A stretch of 64,000 bases of DNA from Tanypteryx hageni (Eukaryota > Arthropoda > Insecta > Odonata > Petaluridae): assembly GCA_028673005.1 (NCBI GenBank), contig CM054114.1, forward strand, positions 125,455,307-125,519,306. The letters run 5' to 3'. The stretch's first letter is position 1, and the number at the start of each line of letters is the position of its first letter. The translations under genes and the position numbers were made by a program. Shown one piece after another: positions 34,045-45,885 of the stretch. Under the pieces are notes generated by a model, which was not told the origin of the DNA, made no database searches, and saw nothing but the letters and a program-made list of their open reading frames with translations.

Positions 34045-34700
34045 TGACCAACGCGATATTTTATATTTGACATTTTTATCAAAGGAGTTTATTAGTTTTT
34101 GGTTAAATCGGTCAAGCGGAAGTCTCTTTTCCTTTTCTACAGATTTCCTCTATTAAAACTTCTCAATTTATAATAATATTAAATTTATAAATTGCAGAAA
34201 ATGCCTTGGTAGAAGGGAGGTTAGCGTGTCTAGCTCCCAATGCTAGGGTCGCGGGCTCGAATCCTGCCAAGGGCATGGACGTATGTGTTCGCCTTTGTTA
34301 GCATTATTGTGCTCATTGTAAAAGGCCATAAAGCGCTGTATATGAGCAAGTTAAATATAAATAAATAAATAAATTTTTTTTAAAGCTTTCTTCCTAGAGT
34401 TCATTGTTTAAGAAATATTTAAAAACTATACTTTTTAGCTGCCAGCGCAACACCACCTGGAGGTAGCTTTTGTTTACACTTTACACTTAGTTACGTCTTA
34501 GTAACGCTCCTTTTTATTATCTTAATTGTTGGAGCTTCGTGACTATATCCAATATCAGTAGGCTACGGTATGGGTTTATGTCTGTCCTCTATAAGGTCTT
34601 TGAATTTGTCTCGCAGTTCCTTAAAATTATTAATATCATTTGACGTATTTTGAATTTTTAGGAATATTACAGGCATGGAGAAAGTCACATGGAATCCACA
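34045..34700 (+). repeat. Partial copy of the 36.7-kb hAT interior, interrupted by a SINE
   Basis: The blocks at 34045-34190 and 34385-34700 align in order with 36955-37180 and 37185-37400. Shared markers are TTTTTAGCTGCCA, CACCACCT, TTAGTAACG and TATTACAGG-ATGGAGAAAGTCA. The SINE at 34200-34378 accounts for the gap between the blocks. No hAT ends are seen here. Confidence 0.65.
34200..34378 (+). mobile_element. tRNA-derived SINE with (AAAT)n tail
   Basis: A box A-like segment TGGTAGAAGGGAGGTTAGCG (from about 34209) and a box B-like GGGTCGCGGGCTCGAATCC (from 34247) form a pol III promoter. A ~100-bp unique body follows, ending in TAAATATAAATAAATAAATAA. This is a classic SINE layout. It interrupts an older repeat. 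I could not define a clean target duplication. Confidence 0.85.
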
Positions 34701-35249
34701 TACGATTTAAAAATAAAAGCCATTTACCGTCTACTTCAGTAGCTCTTTCCTTACTTTTTTTAATTCTGAAAAAGAGCGCGCATTGTGCCAGTAAATACAC
34801 ACTGGTGCGTGCCTGAGACAGTGTTATGAAATGGGGATGATATACATACAATTTTATCGGCGGATATGCTTCATAGCAATAATTCGCCATTGCAATACTT
34901 TGCTATGCACTGTTACTTCCGCCGAGTTTCACCTCCTTTGTGTGAGGCATTGCAAAAGACATACTACGCTTCCCTTCCCCACTGCCGTTTGATCCAAAAC
35001 GGGCTATGCTATAGAAAATAAGATGATCCAAACGGAGCTTATGACGCTTACTTTCCATTCATTCATTCCATTAATTTACTTAATACTTATATTGCCTTTA
35101 ATAGCTTTCAAATCACCGCGGGTATGTAGCTCTTTGTGTTCCCAAATTTCATAATTTAGCGTTATAAAATACTACAAATACATTCGAAGGGAATATTAAA
35201 TTGATCACGCGTATTTGAGCGGCAAAAATAACGCGTGTGTGTATTAGAC
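34701..35249. other. No gene seen
   Basis: AT-rich, with an 84-codon minus-strand frame (34636-34890) that has no recognisable product and overlaps the repeat boundary. Confidence 0.5.
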
Positions 35250-35539
35250 CAGTGGTGCGCAACCTGTGACCCGCGACTCGATTTCAGATGGCCCGCAGAG
35301 CCTTCAAACAATTTGCACTTTTGAATTCTACTAACCCATCAGCTTACCTAACCGTCGAATCATTAGGGAGGAAGGTAATTATCGAAAGGTGAAAAAGATG
35401 GCTTTAGAATGGAAATCCAACCTACCATTAAGTGCTTAAACTGTCTATATATTCATAGTATGTTTTTAATATTGCGTGGCACTTCGCAAATTTATCCGTG
35501 TTTGTGTGGCCCGCGATTAAAAAAAGTTGCGAACCACTG
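35250..35539. mobile_element. hAT MITE
   Basis: The termini are CAGTGGTGCGCAACCTGTGA and AGTTGCGAACCACTG, both with GACCCGCG/GGCCCGCG just inside. The flanking octamers TATTAGAC (35242-35249) and TATTAGAT (35540-35547) match at 7 of 8. It is 290 bp and non-coding. Confidence 0.88.
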
Positions 35540-35547
35540 TATTAGAT

Positions 35548-36673
35548 TATACCGAATCCGAGTCCAACAATAGTTGTTGCTATGGCAACACTCATAATAT
35601 GTGATAAAAACTGCAAAAACGCCAGTATTTACGCGAAACTACGATAAAAATTAGAATCTCCATTCCTTTCCTCAGAGAATAGTACAAAACTCGCTCCGAT
35701 ATTACACTTCAAACATTAGGATATTTTAATGCATAAGATATAATTACCCTCCACGATGGACTTCAGATTTCCCATGTAAATCAAATGGGAAGGATAGTTC
35801 CTTGAATCGAATCCGGGACCTCAACCTTTGCAACAAACATTATCCTTTGGAGCTTGGCTCATGTTGTAAGAGATTTCCACCAAGTGTCATTAAAATCGGT
35901 CTATTGGTTCAAAAGTTAATAGAGAGGAGATGGACAGACAGACACAACGACGAAAGTATAAGCCTATTTCCATTCTGGAAAGTAGGTTAAAAGTCTAACT
36001 TCCGAATCAGTTTCAATGGTTATTTTAAAAAACGAAATATCACGTCCCTTCCATCAGCCAATCATTGCATTGCGAAACATAATGGCAGCGAAACGCCGTA
36101 AAAAATCACTATCTCTTTAATCGACCATTTCCTTCCCACAGCCAGCGAACGGACATATAAAAAAACTAAGCAATTTCAAACGATCCGAGTGCGTGAACAA
36201 TGTTTCTTTTTTTACTTCCTCACGCTCTCCGCTTGCATAATGTCGCACAAAAAACGGTCTTTTGGACCAGAATCGGGAAATTCTCAGATAAGATAGCGAC
36301 GAAACTTTCTCCGGATGATTGCTTCCAATTTTATTGACCTTGGGAACCACGGATCTCTTTTTGGCCGCGAGGAATATCGCTTTCCTCGCGTCGCTTTTGC
36401 CCCTCTCAAACTCTTCGAAGGGAAGAAAAACTAAAGAATTTCTCGCGAGAGAAACTCTCTCGAAGTAATAACCTTCAAAAAAACAAGTGAGGGAAGAAAT
36501 GCCGAGAAAATTGAATAAGATTTTTTTTCTATTTCCACCAAAACTATCATTGGGTCCTGCCATAGAGCAAGGATACATTAAAAAATAAAATATTCTTGAT
36601 ATTTAAAAGTAAATTTCCACAGAATTGTACCACTTCACTTAAGTTTTAAGAATCGATACCATATCCCTTACAC
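35548..36673. other. No gene assigned; one 153-codon open frame
   Basis: The minus-strand frame 36117-36578 is not low-complexity, but it has no motif, signal or family resemblance that I recognise. I see no splice context, so I do not call it. A GGACAGACAGACA repeat lies at 35870-35995. Confidence 0.4.
35870..35995 (+). repeat. Relative of the GGACGGAC dispersed repeat
   Basis: CATTAAAATCGGTCTATTGG, then GGACAGACAGACACAACGAC, then an imperfect hairpin (CCTATTTCC with GGAAAGTAGG). The order matches the other GGACGGAC-hairpin repeats, although the sequence has diverged. Confidence 0.55.
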
Positions 36674-37569
36674 CAGTGGTTAGCAACCTGGGAACCACGG
36701 CACACTGGAGTACCACAGCTGAATTAAACTTAGTTTAATAAATAAATCAACGATTTGTGTTTACATGTAACTGGAGCATTGTTTTTTACTTTATCCATAT
36801 ACGAAGTACAGAGAAAGCGTTTTCATAAAAAAATCGAATTCGAGATTTCAACGGAAATACACGTTTTAAGGCCCTCTGAACACGTTTTGACTATTTTTTT
36901 GATGATGTCTATGGGTGTGTGTCTGTGACCAGAATTTTGTGGGTGCTTTAACTCAAACACTATTAATCAGATCAACGCAAAATTTTATACTTGATATTTT
37001 TGTTAAAATAAGAAGAGTTAATTAGTATTTGGTAAAAATCGATCAACCGAAAGTGGGTGTTTATTCCTGTCACATCAGTTTTTTAAAAAGTATTTTCTTT
37101 AATATTTGATTATTGTAAAAAAGCACTGGAGTAAAAGGTTGTACGAAATGTAAGTTTCTACAACGTTTGTTCAAAACATTTTCCCATATAAGTCATTGTT
37201 TAAGAGATATTTTAAAAACTAATTTTTTAGCTGCCATCACCACACCACCTACCGGCGACTATTGTAAACACCTTACACTTAATTACGTCTTACATTAGTA
37301 ACGTTCCTTTTTCTTTTCTTAATAGTTGGTTATATCTAATAACAGAATTTGGAATTTTTAGAAATATTACAGGTATGGAGAAAGTCATATGGTGACCACA
37401 AGATTTTTTCCAAATAAATTGATGATTGTCTGGTACCAACAATTATACCAGTCCAAATGTTGTAATATTCGTTTGTAAAAATACAAAAGTCTTGTTTTAA
37501 GGCTGAGGTGCCATGAAATTCTCTTTATCTTTGAAAGGGTGCCGCGCCTACTAAAAGGTTGGGAAACTG
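36674..37569. mobile_element. Longer non-autonomous hAT-like element
   Basis: The left end CAGTGGTTAGCAACCTGGGA (then ACCACGGCAC) and the right end (GGTGCCGCGCC...AAGGTTGGGAAACTG) are imperfect inverted repeats. The flanking octamers CCTTACAC (36666-36673) and CTTTACAC (37570-37577) match at 7 of 8. At 896 bp it is about three times the length of the MITEs, yet it has no transposase frame. Confidence 0.8.
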
Positions 37570-37924
37570 CTTTACACCATAGACGATTCCCTACAAAATC
37601 ATCTTTTTTTCTTGCATGAATTTACCTCGAGTTATTAGCAAAGTTCTGATGTAGACACCAATTACTCCAAACAGAAGATTTACCAAAATTTTACCATTTC
37701 TAGACCAAGTATAGTCCAACCTATTCTCAAAATCTGGCTTCTTCAGGTTGCAGTATTCCAGAGATATTGCTAACATAGTCGGACGGACTGACAAACCGAA
37801 TACATAAGCGATATTTTTAGAAAAAAAGGCTAAAAACGGAAAAGATGAACAGAGGTTGTCAAAAAACCTCACCAACATCTGGATTGGAGTTCCTCCATCT
37901 ACCTTCGTATATGTGCGGAGGACT
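37570..37924. other. No gene seen
   Basis: A minus-strand 95-codon frame (37591-37878) shows no recognisable motif. Confidence 0.4.
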
Positions 37925-38520
37925 CCCTCTCATTTTCCCCTTCCAACCTTTCCCCATTCGCGAGCAGACAGGCAATTATCCGTGGCCAATCACATTCCTT
38001 CCTTGGATACACGAACCTTCGCCTCCTACATACCGAATCCTTCCTCCCTCTCCCTCTCTAACCAAACCACTTTCCCTTACATCTTTCCTTTGCCCACCCA
38101 CAAACCGCCCTCCAAACCCACCTTCCCACCCCACCCCACTGCCCTCCGCAAAGCGGTGCCTTCGAACTCTTCCACGAGCGTCTTCTCTTCCCCCCCAACC
38201 CCACGCCTCCGTTATCCTCTTTTTGTAAAAGTTTTCCTTATGACCTCATCACCTACTCGGTATCCGTGTGGACCAAACCGACCGTGACCATCACTACGGT
38301 ATGGCGCGCCACTCCCACACACAATCTCCCCCTCCCCTCTACATCTCCCGTATCCCTCTCCACCCATACCCCTCTCCGTACCATTCCTTCTCCTTCATAC
38401 TTCTCCACATCCCTCGCCCGTTACGACCGCTATGTTATTTCTCCCCCTTCCTTTTCCCCCATTACACTCTCTCTCGCATCCCCTCCCCCCTTTCCATTCC
38501 GTTTTCATTCGAACCCTTCA
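37925..38520. repeat. Pyrimidine-rich tract
   Basis: About 600 bp dominated by C and T with CCCTCT and CCTCC motifs. Proline/serine-rich frames are open in more than one phase, as expected from composition alone. Confidence 0.75.
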
Positions 38521-39713
38521 TAATGCGAGATTAATTCGCTTTTTTTTTCTTAATGACGAAAAGAATAACGAATAGCAAACAAGCGTGCCTCTTCGTCTTT
38601 TGTCTAAAATTTTTCTGCCCTAAGGTGCTGCGGCTAAATCGAGATTAGGTAAACCCGTCCCTCGAATTTAACGTTTCCGCTTTACGCGCTCTCTGTTTAG
38701 CGCTGTTTTCTCTTTGAGAGATAATTCGAATTTCACAGTTTCGGGACAGTCTACGAAAATTAAAACCACGTAGCAGCGATATTCAAGGGCGATTCTTAAC
38801 GCTCACCCTCGAATTGCACGGTGTTGCTTTACACGTTTTCGGTTTGGCGCAGTTTTCTTGTTCAGAAACATTTCGAATTTTGCGTACATCTATATAACTT
38901 TAGCACGGTTTAGAGACGGGTTCCAAGCAATAAAAAAATCATGAAATGTTTTAGTTGGATCCTTAGCGGTTACAAGAAATGATCAAGGAAGCAATTCTAA
39001 ATATAATGTAATTAAATTATCACATGTTGAGCTCAAACCGGTCATCAAATGTGACCTCCTATTGTACAACCTATTCTCATTTTGCACGGTTTCGCTTTAC
39101 ACGGTCTTTTCAGGAAAAAGATGTACCGTGGAAAACGAGGGATGGGTGTACTACATTGTTGCAGAGTTCGATTTTTAATGACGGGACATTTCATTCGAAA
39201 ATACACGAGGTACATCCACAAATATTAACTAATAAAACGCATAGTTTTATTAATATGTATCTGTTTTAAATAAAATGGGAGATATTTATGCACACGAAAA
39301 TAATTATGCAAAATTACTGTATCGGTAAAGCTGAATGTTTGCAGTTATCTTAGGATAAATGATATATAGCGATAGGCTGGGAATTTTCAAAACCCTGTAC
39401 CGCTTTAACTTATTTCACGCAAAGTAAATGAAAATAAAAAACCAAGGAAGTTTCAATGCACTCGACGAATGCGTTTCTACAAAATTTGCGCACGTCAAAA
39501 GGACGGCATCTTATGTTTGTCTATAGTTAAAAAAATCACCGTAAGACGAAATTCAAAAAAGAGAGTGTTCCTTATAATCCTGTAAGTATCTAACTTGGGT
39601 TAGTCATCACTGAGGACGGCCAATTTGCAGCTGAAATACGCGTCTGGTTTTTCCTTTTAATGGCTGTTGGAGGAACAGTTTTTCAATTCAAGGGTTAACC
39701 CTACGGTCTACGA
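38521..39713. other. No gene seen; short CTGA-GAAA repeat at 39.6 kb
   Basis: Two loosely similar passages (around 38690 and 38825, with CGCTTTACGCGCTC and TGCTTTACACGTTTTCGG) suggest a degraded local duplication. A CTGAGGA...GCTGAAATACGCG repeat is at 39610-39660. Confidence 0.4.
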
Positions 39714-39998
39714 CAGGGGTCAGCAAACATCCCCGCATGACTAGCCGCACTTAAAGTTGCGAGCACCTAGGCTGGCATTTGAAGTAGGAACCCTTCAGAG
39801 ATTCTGTGGTAGCATCCAAGCGACAATCAAGTTGAATATTTTTCAGCCTTGGTATTTCAGCACTCAAGGTCTCCTACTACAATATCAATCAGCAAACCTG
39901 TAGAATTTTCCACGTTGAATTCTACGGGTCGGCTTTTCATCACGAAACGCTCTCGGGGGCTGGATGCGACCGGCGAGTCGTAGTTCGACGACCCCTTC
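39714..39998. mobile_element. hAT MITE, degraded
   Basis: The left end is CAGGGGTCAGCAAACATCC and the right end is close to GTTCGACGACCCCTTC. The internal AACGCTCTCGGGGGCTGGATGCGACC segment matches the family tail. Octamers GTCTACGA and GTCTCCGC agree at 6 of 8. Confidence 0.65.
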
Positions 39999-41796
39999 GT
40001 CTCCGCAATGCAGAGGAGGGGGAAAGAAATATAGAAAAAAATTGCACTGCTCGCGTCGTGAAATAAAAAGTATTTTTTCTACTTGGATCGAGATGAAGAA
40101 TTTCGGCGTTTTCGAGTGACCTTGGACGGCGAAAGCGAGAGAGGTTGTCTGGGCGGGATGATGCGAATTCGTGCTCCATTAATTTCGCGCTGGAAAATAA
40201 AACGCCCGTTTTTCTTCGCTGTCGCGCGCGTACTTCTGGGGACAGGGGGGGGGGAACATTACCGTGGGACCGGAGAATAAATTTTGGAAGGGTTGAATCA
40301 TGCCCGAAGGTGCGAATTTCGGTCATTAAAAAAAAGTATTTTATGATCTCTGCAAAATATCGCCTTCGCGCGAATTAAATTTGTTTTAATTTTTTCTGCA
40401 TTGCATTACCAGAATCGTTCTTTTAGAAGATAAAATTATATAGCCATAAAGTAAAAGATATTATTTTGTCGACCAAGATATTTTAGTGCAATTGCATACA
40501 TTTCATACAACGTAAATTCCATTTGATTTACTTTTAACGGGTCAACATGAATGTTTTGTTCCTAATTAATTTTTCTTTTTAAAATTATTTTCATCGCCCA
40601 GTGACTATTACGAGTAGCTTTGTTACAACCATAACATCTGTTGACAGCATCGAAGAGCAACAGAAAAATATTTTAATGAAAAATGTTAATAATATTTGTA
40701 TATATTCTAAAATAAATTTTGTTCGGATTTATCTTTGGGGCGATAATATGCACGAAAAACAAAATTCTATATTTACATGCAGGAACATTTATCCAAGATA
40801 AAAATTTTCGTTATTTTTAACTATAAAAAATCCCACGATTAATTTATCTGAATCATCATCGAGGTCGACCACCCTGTGGCTGAAATGCGCCTCTGGTTTA
40901 CTAACCCGTTTTATGATTGTAAGAGTCACATATATCATTTTGATGCAGACCGTCACTAATAAAATTCATATCTTGTACAAATATTCCTGAATCTCAACGT
41001 ATAATTTTATTTTTCTTACTTATTATCATCCATGAAGGTAAATCTGAACCAAAAAAGCTTGAATTTACACAAATGATCATCAAGTCTTCCACTTTTTACG
41101 GCACTGTAATAAAAAAACTGCATATACATTATCGGATAAATTTCTTCCGAAGTATTAACCATATTTGTAGTAATTTGAAGACATGACTCTGCAGTAAACC
41201 ATCTTCGTCGGAATAAACTAGAGACTATGGGAAAAAAGCTACTGATTATGAATCGAATGTCGTAAAAATAAATGGAGTCATCAAACATATTTATTCGAAT
41301 GCTTATTTAATTACAGACGCATCAACCACTATCTACGCTCAGCGATTACTTCAAGGAGGAGGAGGATCTAAAGAAGGGTCTAAAAATATTAGGGCCTGAA
41401 AGCTAAAAAACTTTGATCACTCCGCTATTGAAATGAGGGAGGAATATCATATGCACTGGATCAGGTTATAGTCATGAGAAAACAACAGCGGATCTCAAGG
41501 TCAGCGGAAGGATAATGTAAAGAGTTGGTTTTTTCGTCACATCTGGATGAAAGTGCGCGTTAACGCATTTCCCACGCTGCCAGATGCATAGGCAGACGAT
41601 TAAAAGGATTATCCTTTTGTGTCTCGGGTAATGCATAAAACGTTTTTAATCTCCTCAGACGATCGCGGTTGGCAGGACTGTGAGAACTGAATACACACAT
41701 TAAAGTAGGATGTTGTAACAAAAGAATGCCGCAGTAATTGGTCATAAGAAACCACGTGCATTTCAGCGCTCATACCACAGCTTGAGTGAAAAAAAA
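39999..41796. other. No gene seen; CpG-richer at the start
   Basis: Overlapping frames on both strands at 39940-40378 have no domain that I recognise. A CTGA-GAAA-type repeat is at 40858-40910. The rest is AT-rich. Confidence 0.45.
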
Positions 41797-42621
41797 ACTT
41801 AGGAAAGTGTCCAGTGTATCACAAATAGACGCGTTTCGCGCGATGGAGTATTTGAAATTAAACGACATAGTTTGAACGAAAATTGGGGAACCCACGCCAC
41901 AATAGAGCAGAACACCACGACCCGATTATGTCTATCAGTCTAATGAAAACTTCTGTGCTCTCCGCATTAATAAACGTATTTACGTAATTTTAGCATAATG
42001 ACTAAATACTGCAAAACGATGACAGAAATATTAAATTTTTGATTCACCGATTTATTTTCTAATCAAACGATGAAAAATTCTTTAAAACATACCTCTCTTG
42101 AATTAAATAGTTCTAATCTTAACGTCCTTTTCTTCGTCGTAGATAATCCATTTATTTCCGCTTACAAAATTCTACATGCACACGTAAGGAAATTGATCGC
42201 ATTTTCGTAATTATAGCAGGCCTTAATTACTTCAATTATTACGAAGATTTTTTTCGTTGACAACAATGAAGTAACCATGTTTGAATTTTTCTAAGTTCAA
42301 ATCGAATTACGACATTATTGATTGATTTTATTGAATACGGCTACTCCTACGATTAAACTCTATAGAAAGAAATATTCTATTTAGTTAGTTCAACAAATTG
42401 TATAAGAGGATTTGTTTGGTATGACTAATATTCTACGGAATATGAGGAAAAGTTCGTTTTTTTTGTTTCCAGTAAAATGGCCCTCCTGATTGGGTTATGT
42501 GAACCATTTATGCCCTTTTCTTATTATATTTGGCCAAAATTCCATAATATTAATTTTCATGAAAATCCGTTCTGTAGAAGCCGAGAACGAGCATGCGTGC
42601 AGACGGACGGACGGACAGATC
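41797..42621 (+). repeat. Dispersed repeat of ~830 bp, copy B
   Basis: This is the partner of 2908-3742, collinear over its length. It ends in GACGGACGGACGGACAGATC, where a SINE has inserted. Sequence resumes at 42953 with the duplicated CGGACAGATC. The terminal hairpin seen in copy A is not recognisable here. Confidence 0.75.
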
Positions 42622-42952
42622 GAAGTAGTAGTAGTAATTGATTTTATAAGTGCGTCGACAGCTATGGTCATTTTGCACTGTCATCAACTGGCCATATGTA
42701 CACAGAGAAGGGGGAGGGAAACCCGGTGCCGGCATTAGCCTACTCTTCACAAAAAGCACCAAGGGGGCCAACTGCTTAACGTCACTTCCAAAGGACGGAA
42801 CGCTGAATTTGCGCGGTCTCCTCAAACCGCACAAACAAGGGGCCGGGCGACCTCGGAAAAAATCCTACTTGCGCAGGATTCGTGCCCACTGCCTTTTCGA
42901 GCAGCAGGCGATTAGCAGTCAGCGTCCTAACCAGTACATCACCGGCACACCC
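42622..42952 (-). mobile_element. tRNA-derived SINE with exact 10-bp target duplication
   Basis: CGGACAGATC flanks the element on both sides (42612-42621 and 42953-42962). On the minus strand it has a tRNA-like head (GATGTACTGGTTAGGACGC box A-like; GGGCACGAATCCTGCGC box B-like). The central domain TTTGAGGAGACCGC...CGTCCTT...GACGTTAA...CCCTTGGTGC is shared with the SINE at 63735. It ends in an (ACT)4 tail. It is about 331 bp. Confidence 0.9.
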
Positions 42953-42962
42953 CGGACAGATC

Positions 42963-43598
42963 CAAGTTAATAGATGTTGAAGGCTTTAATTATCTGGCTT
43001 TCTCGCAGTTTTGCGTTTAATTTAAAGTCAGTGTTGCGATGTATTTTCCGAGAACTGAGATTTCTATACAGTCAGTGCCCAGGTGAGTATTGTGACTCGT
43101 TACAACTCATTAAACTCTCGTCAAGAGAGATGCGTGTCATCGTAATCACGCCAACCAGCGCACGACATCTTTAACTCTAATTGTTCGTGAGATTTCATTC
43201 TCGTTACTAATGTATGATGTCAAGGAATATCGCTTAAGTATCCTGTCTCTACACGTTCCTTGAACATGTAAAGTTTATCCAAATAATAGCAACATGAACT
43301 GTGAAAACATTAAAATTTCCATTTAAATAGTATATTCGTTAAATCTTTATTTTCGCTGCAATATTTCTGAAAGGTTTACATTTACTGCGTCCATTAAAAG
43401 AATTTCATCCCTCATGACCAAATTAAAATTTTACTTCGTGTAATTTGAACATTAACATTGTTTAACAAATGAACGTTTCTAGGTTGAAAAAGAGGACGCC
43501 ACATTTTAATTAGTATTTATGAAAAAAGAATGCGTGCTCCCAAAACTTTAATAAGGAAAATTTATATACTGGTGTATGTGTACTCACATACCCTAATA
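42963..43598. other. No gene seen
   Basis: Ordinary sequence with only a 66-codon chance frame. Confidence 0.5.
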
Positions 43599-43921
43599 CA
43601 GGGGTGGGCAAACTGCGGCCCGCGGGCCACATGCGGCCCGCGAGGGCATTTTATGTGGCCCGCGATGCCATTATGAAAGCGAACCGTAGTATAAAATAGA
43701 GATAATTACATATTTGTACTTTAAATTAATACCGGAAAACCTTCTCCAGTGATGTTATGGGGATAAAATATTATTTATTATTGATTTTCACTAACAGGAT
43801 CCCTCGCATTACCTCACATTACTTACGATGTGAACCCTAACGTGGCCCGCCGAAGCATTTTCATCTGTTTATGCTGCAACTGTTAATGCGGCCCGCCACG
43901 TAAAAAGTTTGCCCACCCCTG
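43599..43921 (-). mobile_element. hAT MITE with perfect 8-bp duplication
   Basis: The termini CAGGGGTGGGCAAACTGCGG and AAGTTTGCCCACCCCTG are near-perfect inverted repeats. The octamer CCCTAATA is identical at 43591-43598 and 43922-43929. Reverse-complemented, its interior resembles 14821-15142 and 22787-23111. It is 323 bp. It is probably the most recent hAT insertion in the window. Confidence 0.95.
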
Positions 43922-43929
43922 CCCTAATA

Positions 43930-44230
43930 GCTGGAATTGGGCGGGAACGCATGGGAATGTCGTTCCACTTGATACAAAATGAAGTCCATAGTGTCCCCGT
44001 CGTTAAAAAATCAGATAAGAATGTCCCGATTGTTGAAATATTCCAAAAAGCCGTCTTTGCGCGTAAGGATTTAGTTAAGGATTTAGTTAGACCACATACA
44101 TGAGTTATCGCATTGCCCGAATATCTGAATCGATGAGAAATAGTGTTTGTATGAGTAACTTGTGTCGATTGCAGTTCCAGTAGTTTTATAAGTGTTTACT
44201 AATAGGTAAGTTTTGTTAAATTAATCTATA
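43930..44230. other. No gene seen
   Basis: AT-rich. The 64-codon frame at 43909-44103 starts inside the hAT end, so it is not a real gene start. Confidence 0.5.
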
Positions 44231-44534
44231 CTAGGAGCCCTACGCCTACGCTCGTTCCAGAGACCTCAGCGTTACGGTCCTCGCATTTATTCTCACTAAG
44301 CTGAAAATAAATTTTCGAAATACATATTTTCTGTGCCTAAAATATTTTCTCTAACGCATCTTTTTCGAAATATAATTTTTTCAAATATTTTAAACGGCCG
44401 TCATTTTGTTTCAAAATAGTGGATGAAAATGAAAATAGTTTTCCTATGGTTTCCTCGCTAAAAGAAACAACCGCGTTTCTATAACACAGAAAATTCTTGA
44501 GATACAGTGGGGGACAAGTGGACGGACATTTGAG

Positions 44535-44598
<64 letters not shown>

Positions 44599-44600
44599 AT
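44231..44600 (+). repeat. ~370-bp dispersed repeat with expanded TA tract (copy 1)
   Basis: It aligns with 53364-53760 through GAGCCCTACGCCTACG, TTCCAGAGACCTCAGCG, TTTAAACGGCCGTCATTTTG and AATGAAAATAGTTTTCCT, to GTGGACGGACATTTGAGAAA. The (TA)29 run occupies the position of a (TA)4 in the other copy, and both are followed by GGATTA. Confidence 0.8.
44539..44596. repeat. (TA)29 microsatellite
   Basis: A 58-bp uninterrupted run inside the dispersed repeat. Confidence 0.98.
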
Positions 44601-44721
44601 TATATTAAAACAACTTCCACTTATTAATATTATGCAGGTATTGATATAAAATGGGAAGAAAACGAGTGATTTTTAACTAAGAGTTAGTGTTCCCGTTGCT
44701 AACATTTCCCGATACGAGCAC

Positions 44722-44724
<3 letters not shown>

Positions 44725-44781
<57 letters not shown>
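44725..44781. repeat. (AT)28 microsatellite
   Basis: An uninterrupted run ending in ACACACC. The minus-strand frame across it is an artefactual Tyr-Ile repeat. Confidence 0.98.
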
Positions 44782-44786
<5 letters not shown>

Positions 44787-45885
44787 CTCGTTTAACGAAG
44801 TAGACACGTTTCATGACGTCGCTTATTGTTAGTGTTATCAGAAACTTCGTTAATAGAGGTAGAAATGATATAAGAGGCATAGGAATGCAATCCATGACAA
44901 AATAATATAAAAATAATATAAAATGCGCCTAAACCTTGAAACATGCTAATTAGTTTAAGCAAAAATTAATTTAGGTAATAAATCAAAAGGTTCTACTGTA
45001 GTCCAGCTCATTTGAGTTGGCAGCGGTGGAAGTCGAGGTGGCAAGAATTAAACGGGGGATAGACCAGTTAGTATCATCCATAGCTGAAATTAATAGTACT
45101 AATTTAGCGTTACTTTTTGGAATGATTGGATGATTATAAACTAGGAAAAAAGTGAATGTATTGATCCACATACACAATTTTAGCTACTTAGCCGTTATTG
45201 CAAATCGATACATCATTTTGTGCTACGTCAGCGATAGTAAAATGTCACTCTTTTTAATCGCTTCATATGAAGTTTCTGAAGTGTTTGCTTAACTTTTCGA
45301 CTTTTTTGCATTATTAGTACCGAATCCGTCATAAAAGAGTTTCGTTCCCAGAGGATTCATTAACCGAGGCATTGCTGTATTCATACACACACATACACAT
45401 TAGTATATATACATATGCACATATAAATATATACACATAAATATTTAAGATTTCAGAGGGTAAGGAATCTTATACTGCGCACACACGTGTGCGTCGCGCA
45501 GGAACAACACCCACCACCTAAAAAAAACAAACCCTCAACGGCAAAGTTCGGAGATGTGAACGACACTTTCACCTTGAAATAAAAATCCTTCGCCGTTTTA
45601 CATTTTTTTCCTCCGTGCGCGAAAAATTCCTCTCCTGCAAGTGCGTCCGAGGCGCACTTTGGATCCGGAGAACTTTCTCTCTCTCTACGGAGGAATTCAA
45701 ACGGCATCTCGAGAGTTTTTCCATTATCTGATAACTAGGGTTGATGAATCGGCTAAAAACGTTCCACCAAGACCGATCCAATTTGATGTGTAAATTATAG
45801 TAATGCGAAGTGACTCGGTCGGTGTTTTGCGTCCCGTGAGTGAATAATAAGTGATGCCGAAATTGCATATTCATTCCTCACCCCC
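44782..45885. other. No gene seen
   Basis: Includes a cryptic CA/TA-rich patch (45383-45448) and a CpG-richer patch (45470-45720) with short frames on the minus strand. None is recognisable. Confidence 0.45.

Noticed and set aside
36117..36578. 153-codon minus-strand frame of normal composition
   Set aside because: No motif, homology or splice context that I recognise. A frame of this length is plausible by chance in a slightly GC-richer stretch. A protein search and RNA-seq would decide it.
42650..42970. 106-codon plus-strand frame
   Set aside because: It lies almost entirely within the antisense strand of the SINE at 42622-42952.
44677..44895. Frame with a Tyr-Ile repeat
   Set aside because: Direct translation of (TA)n, not a protein.
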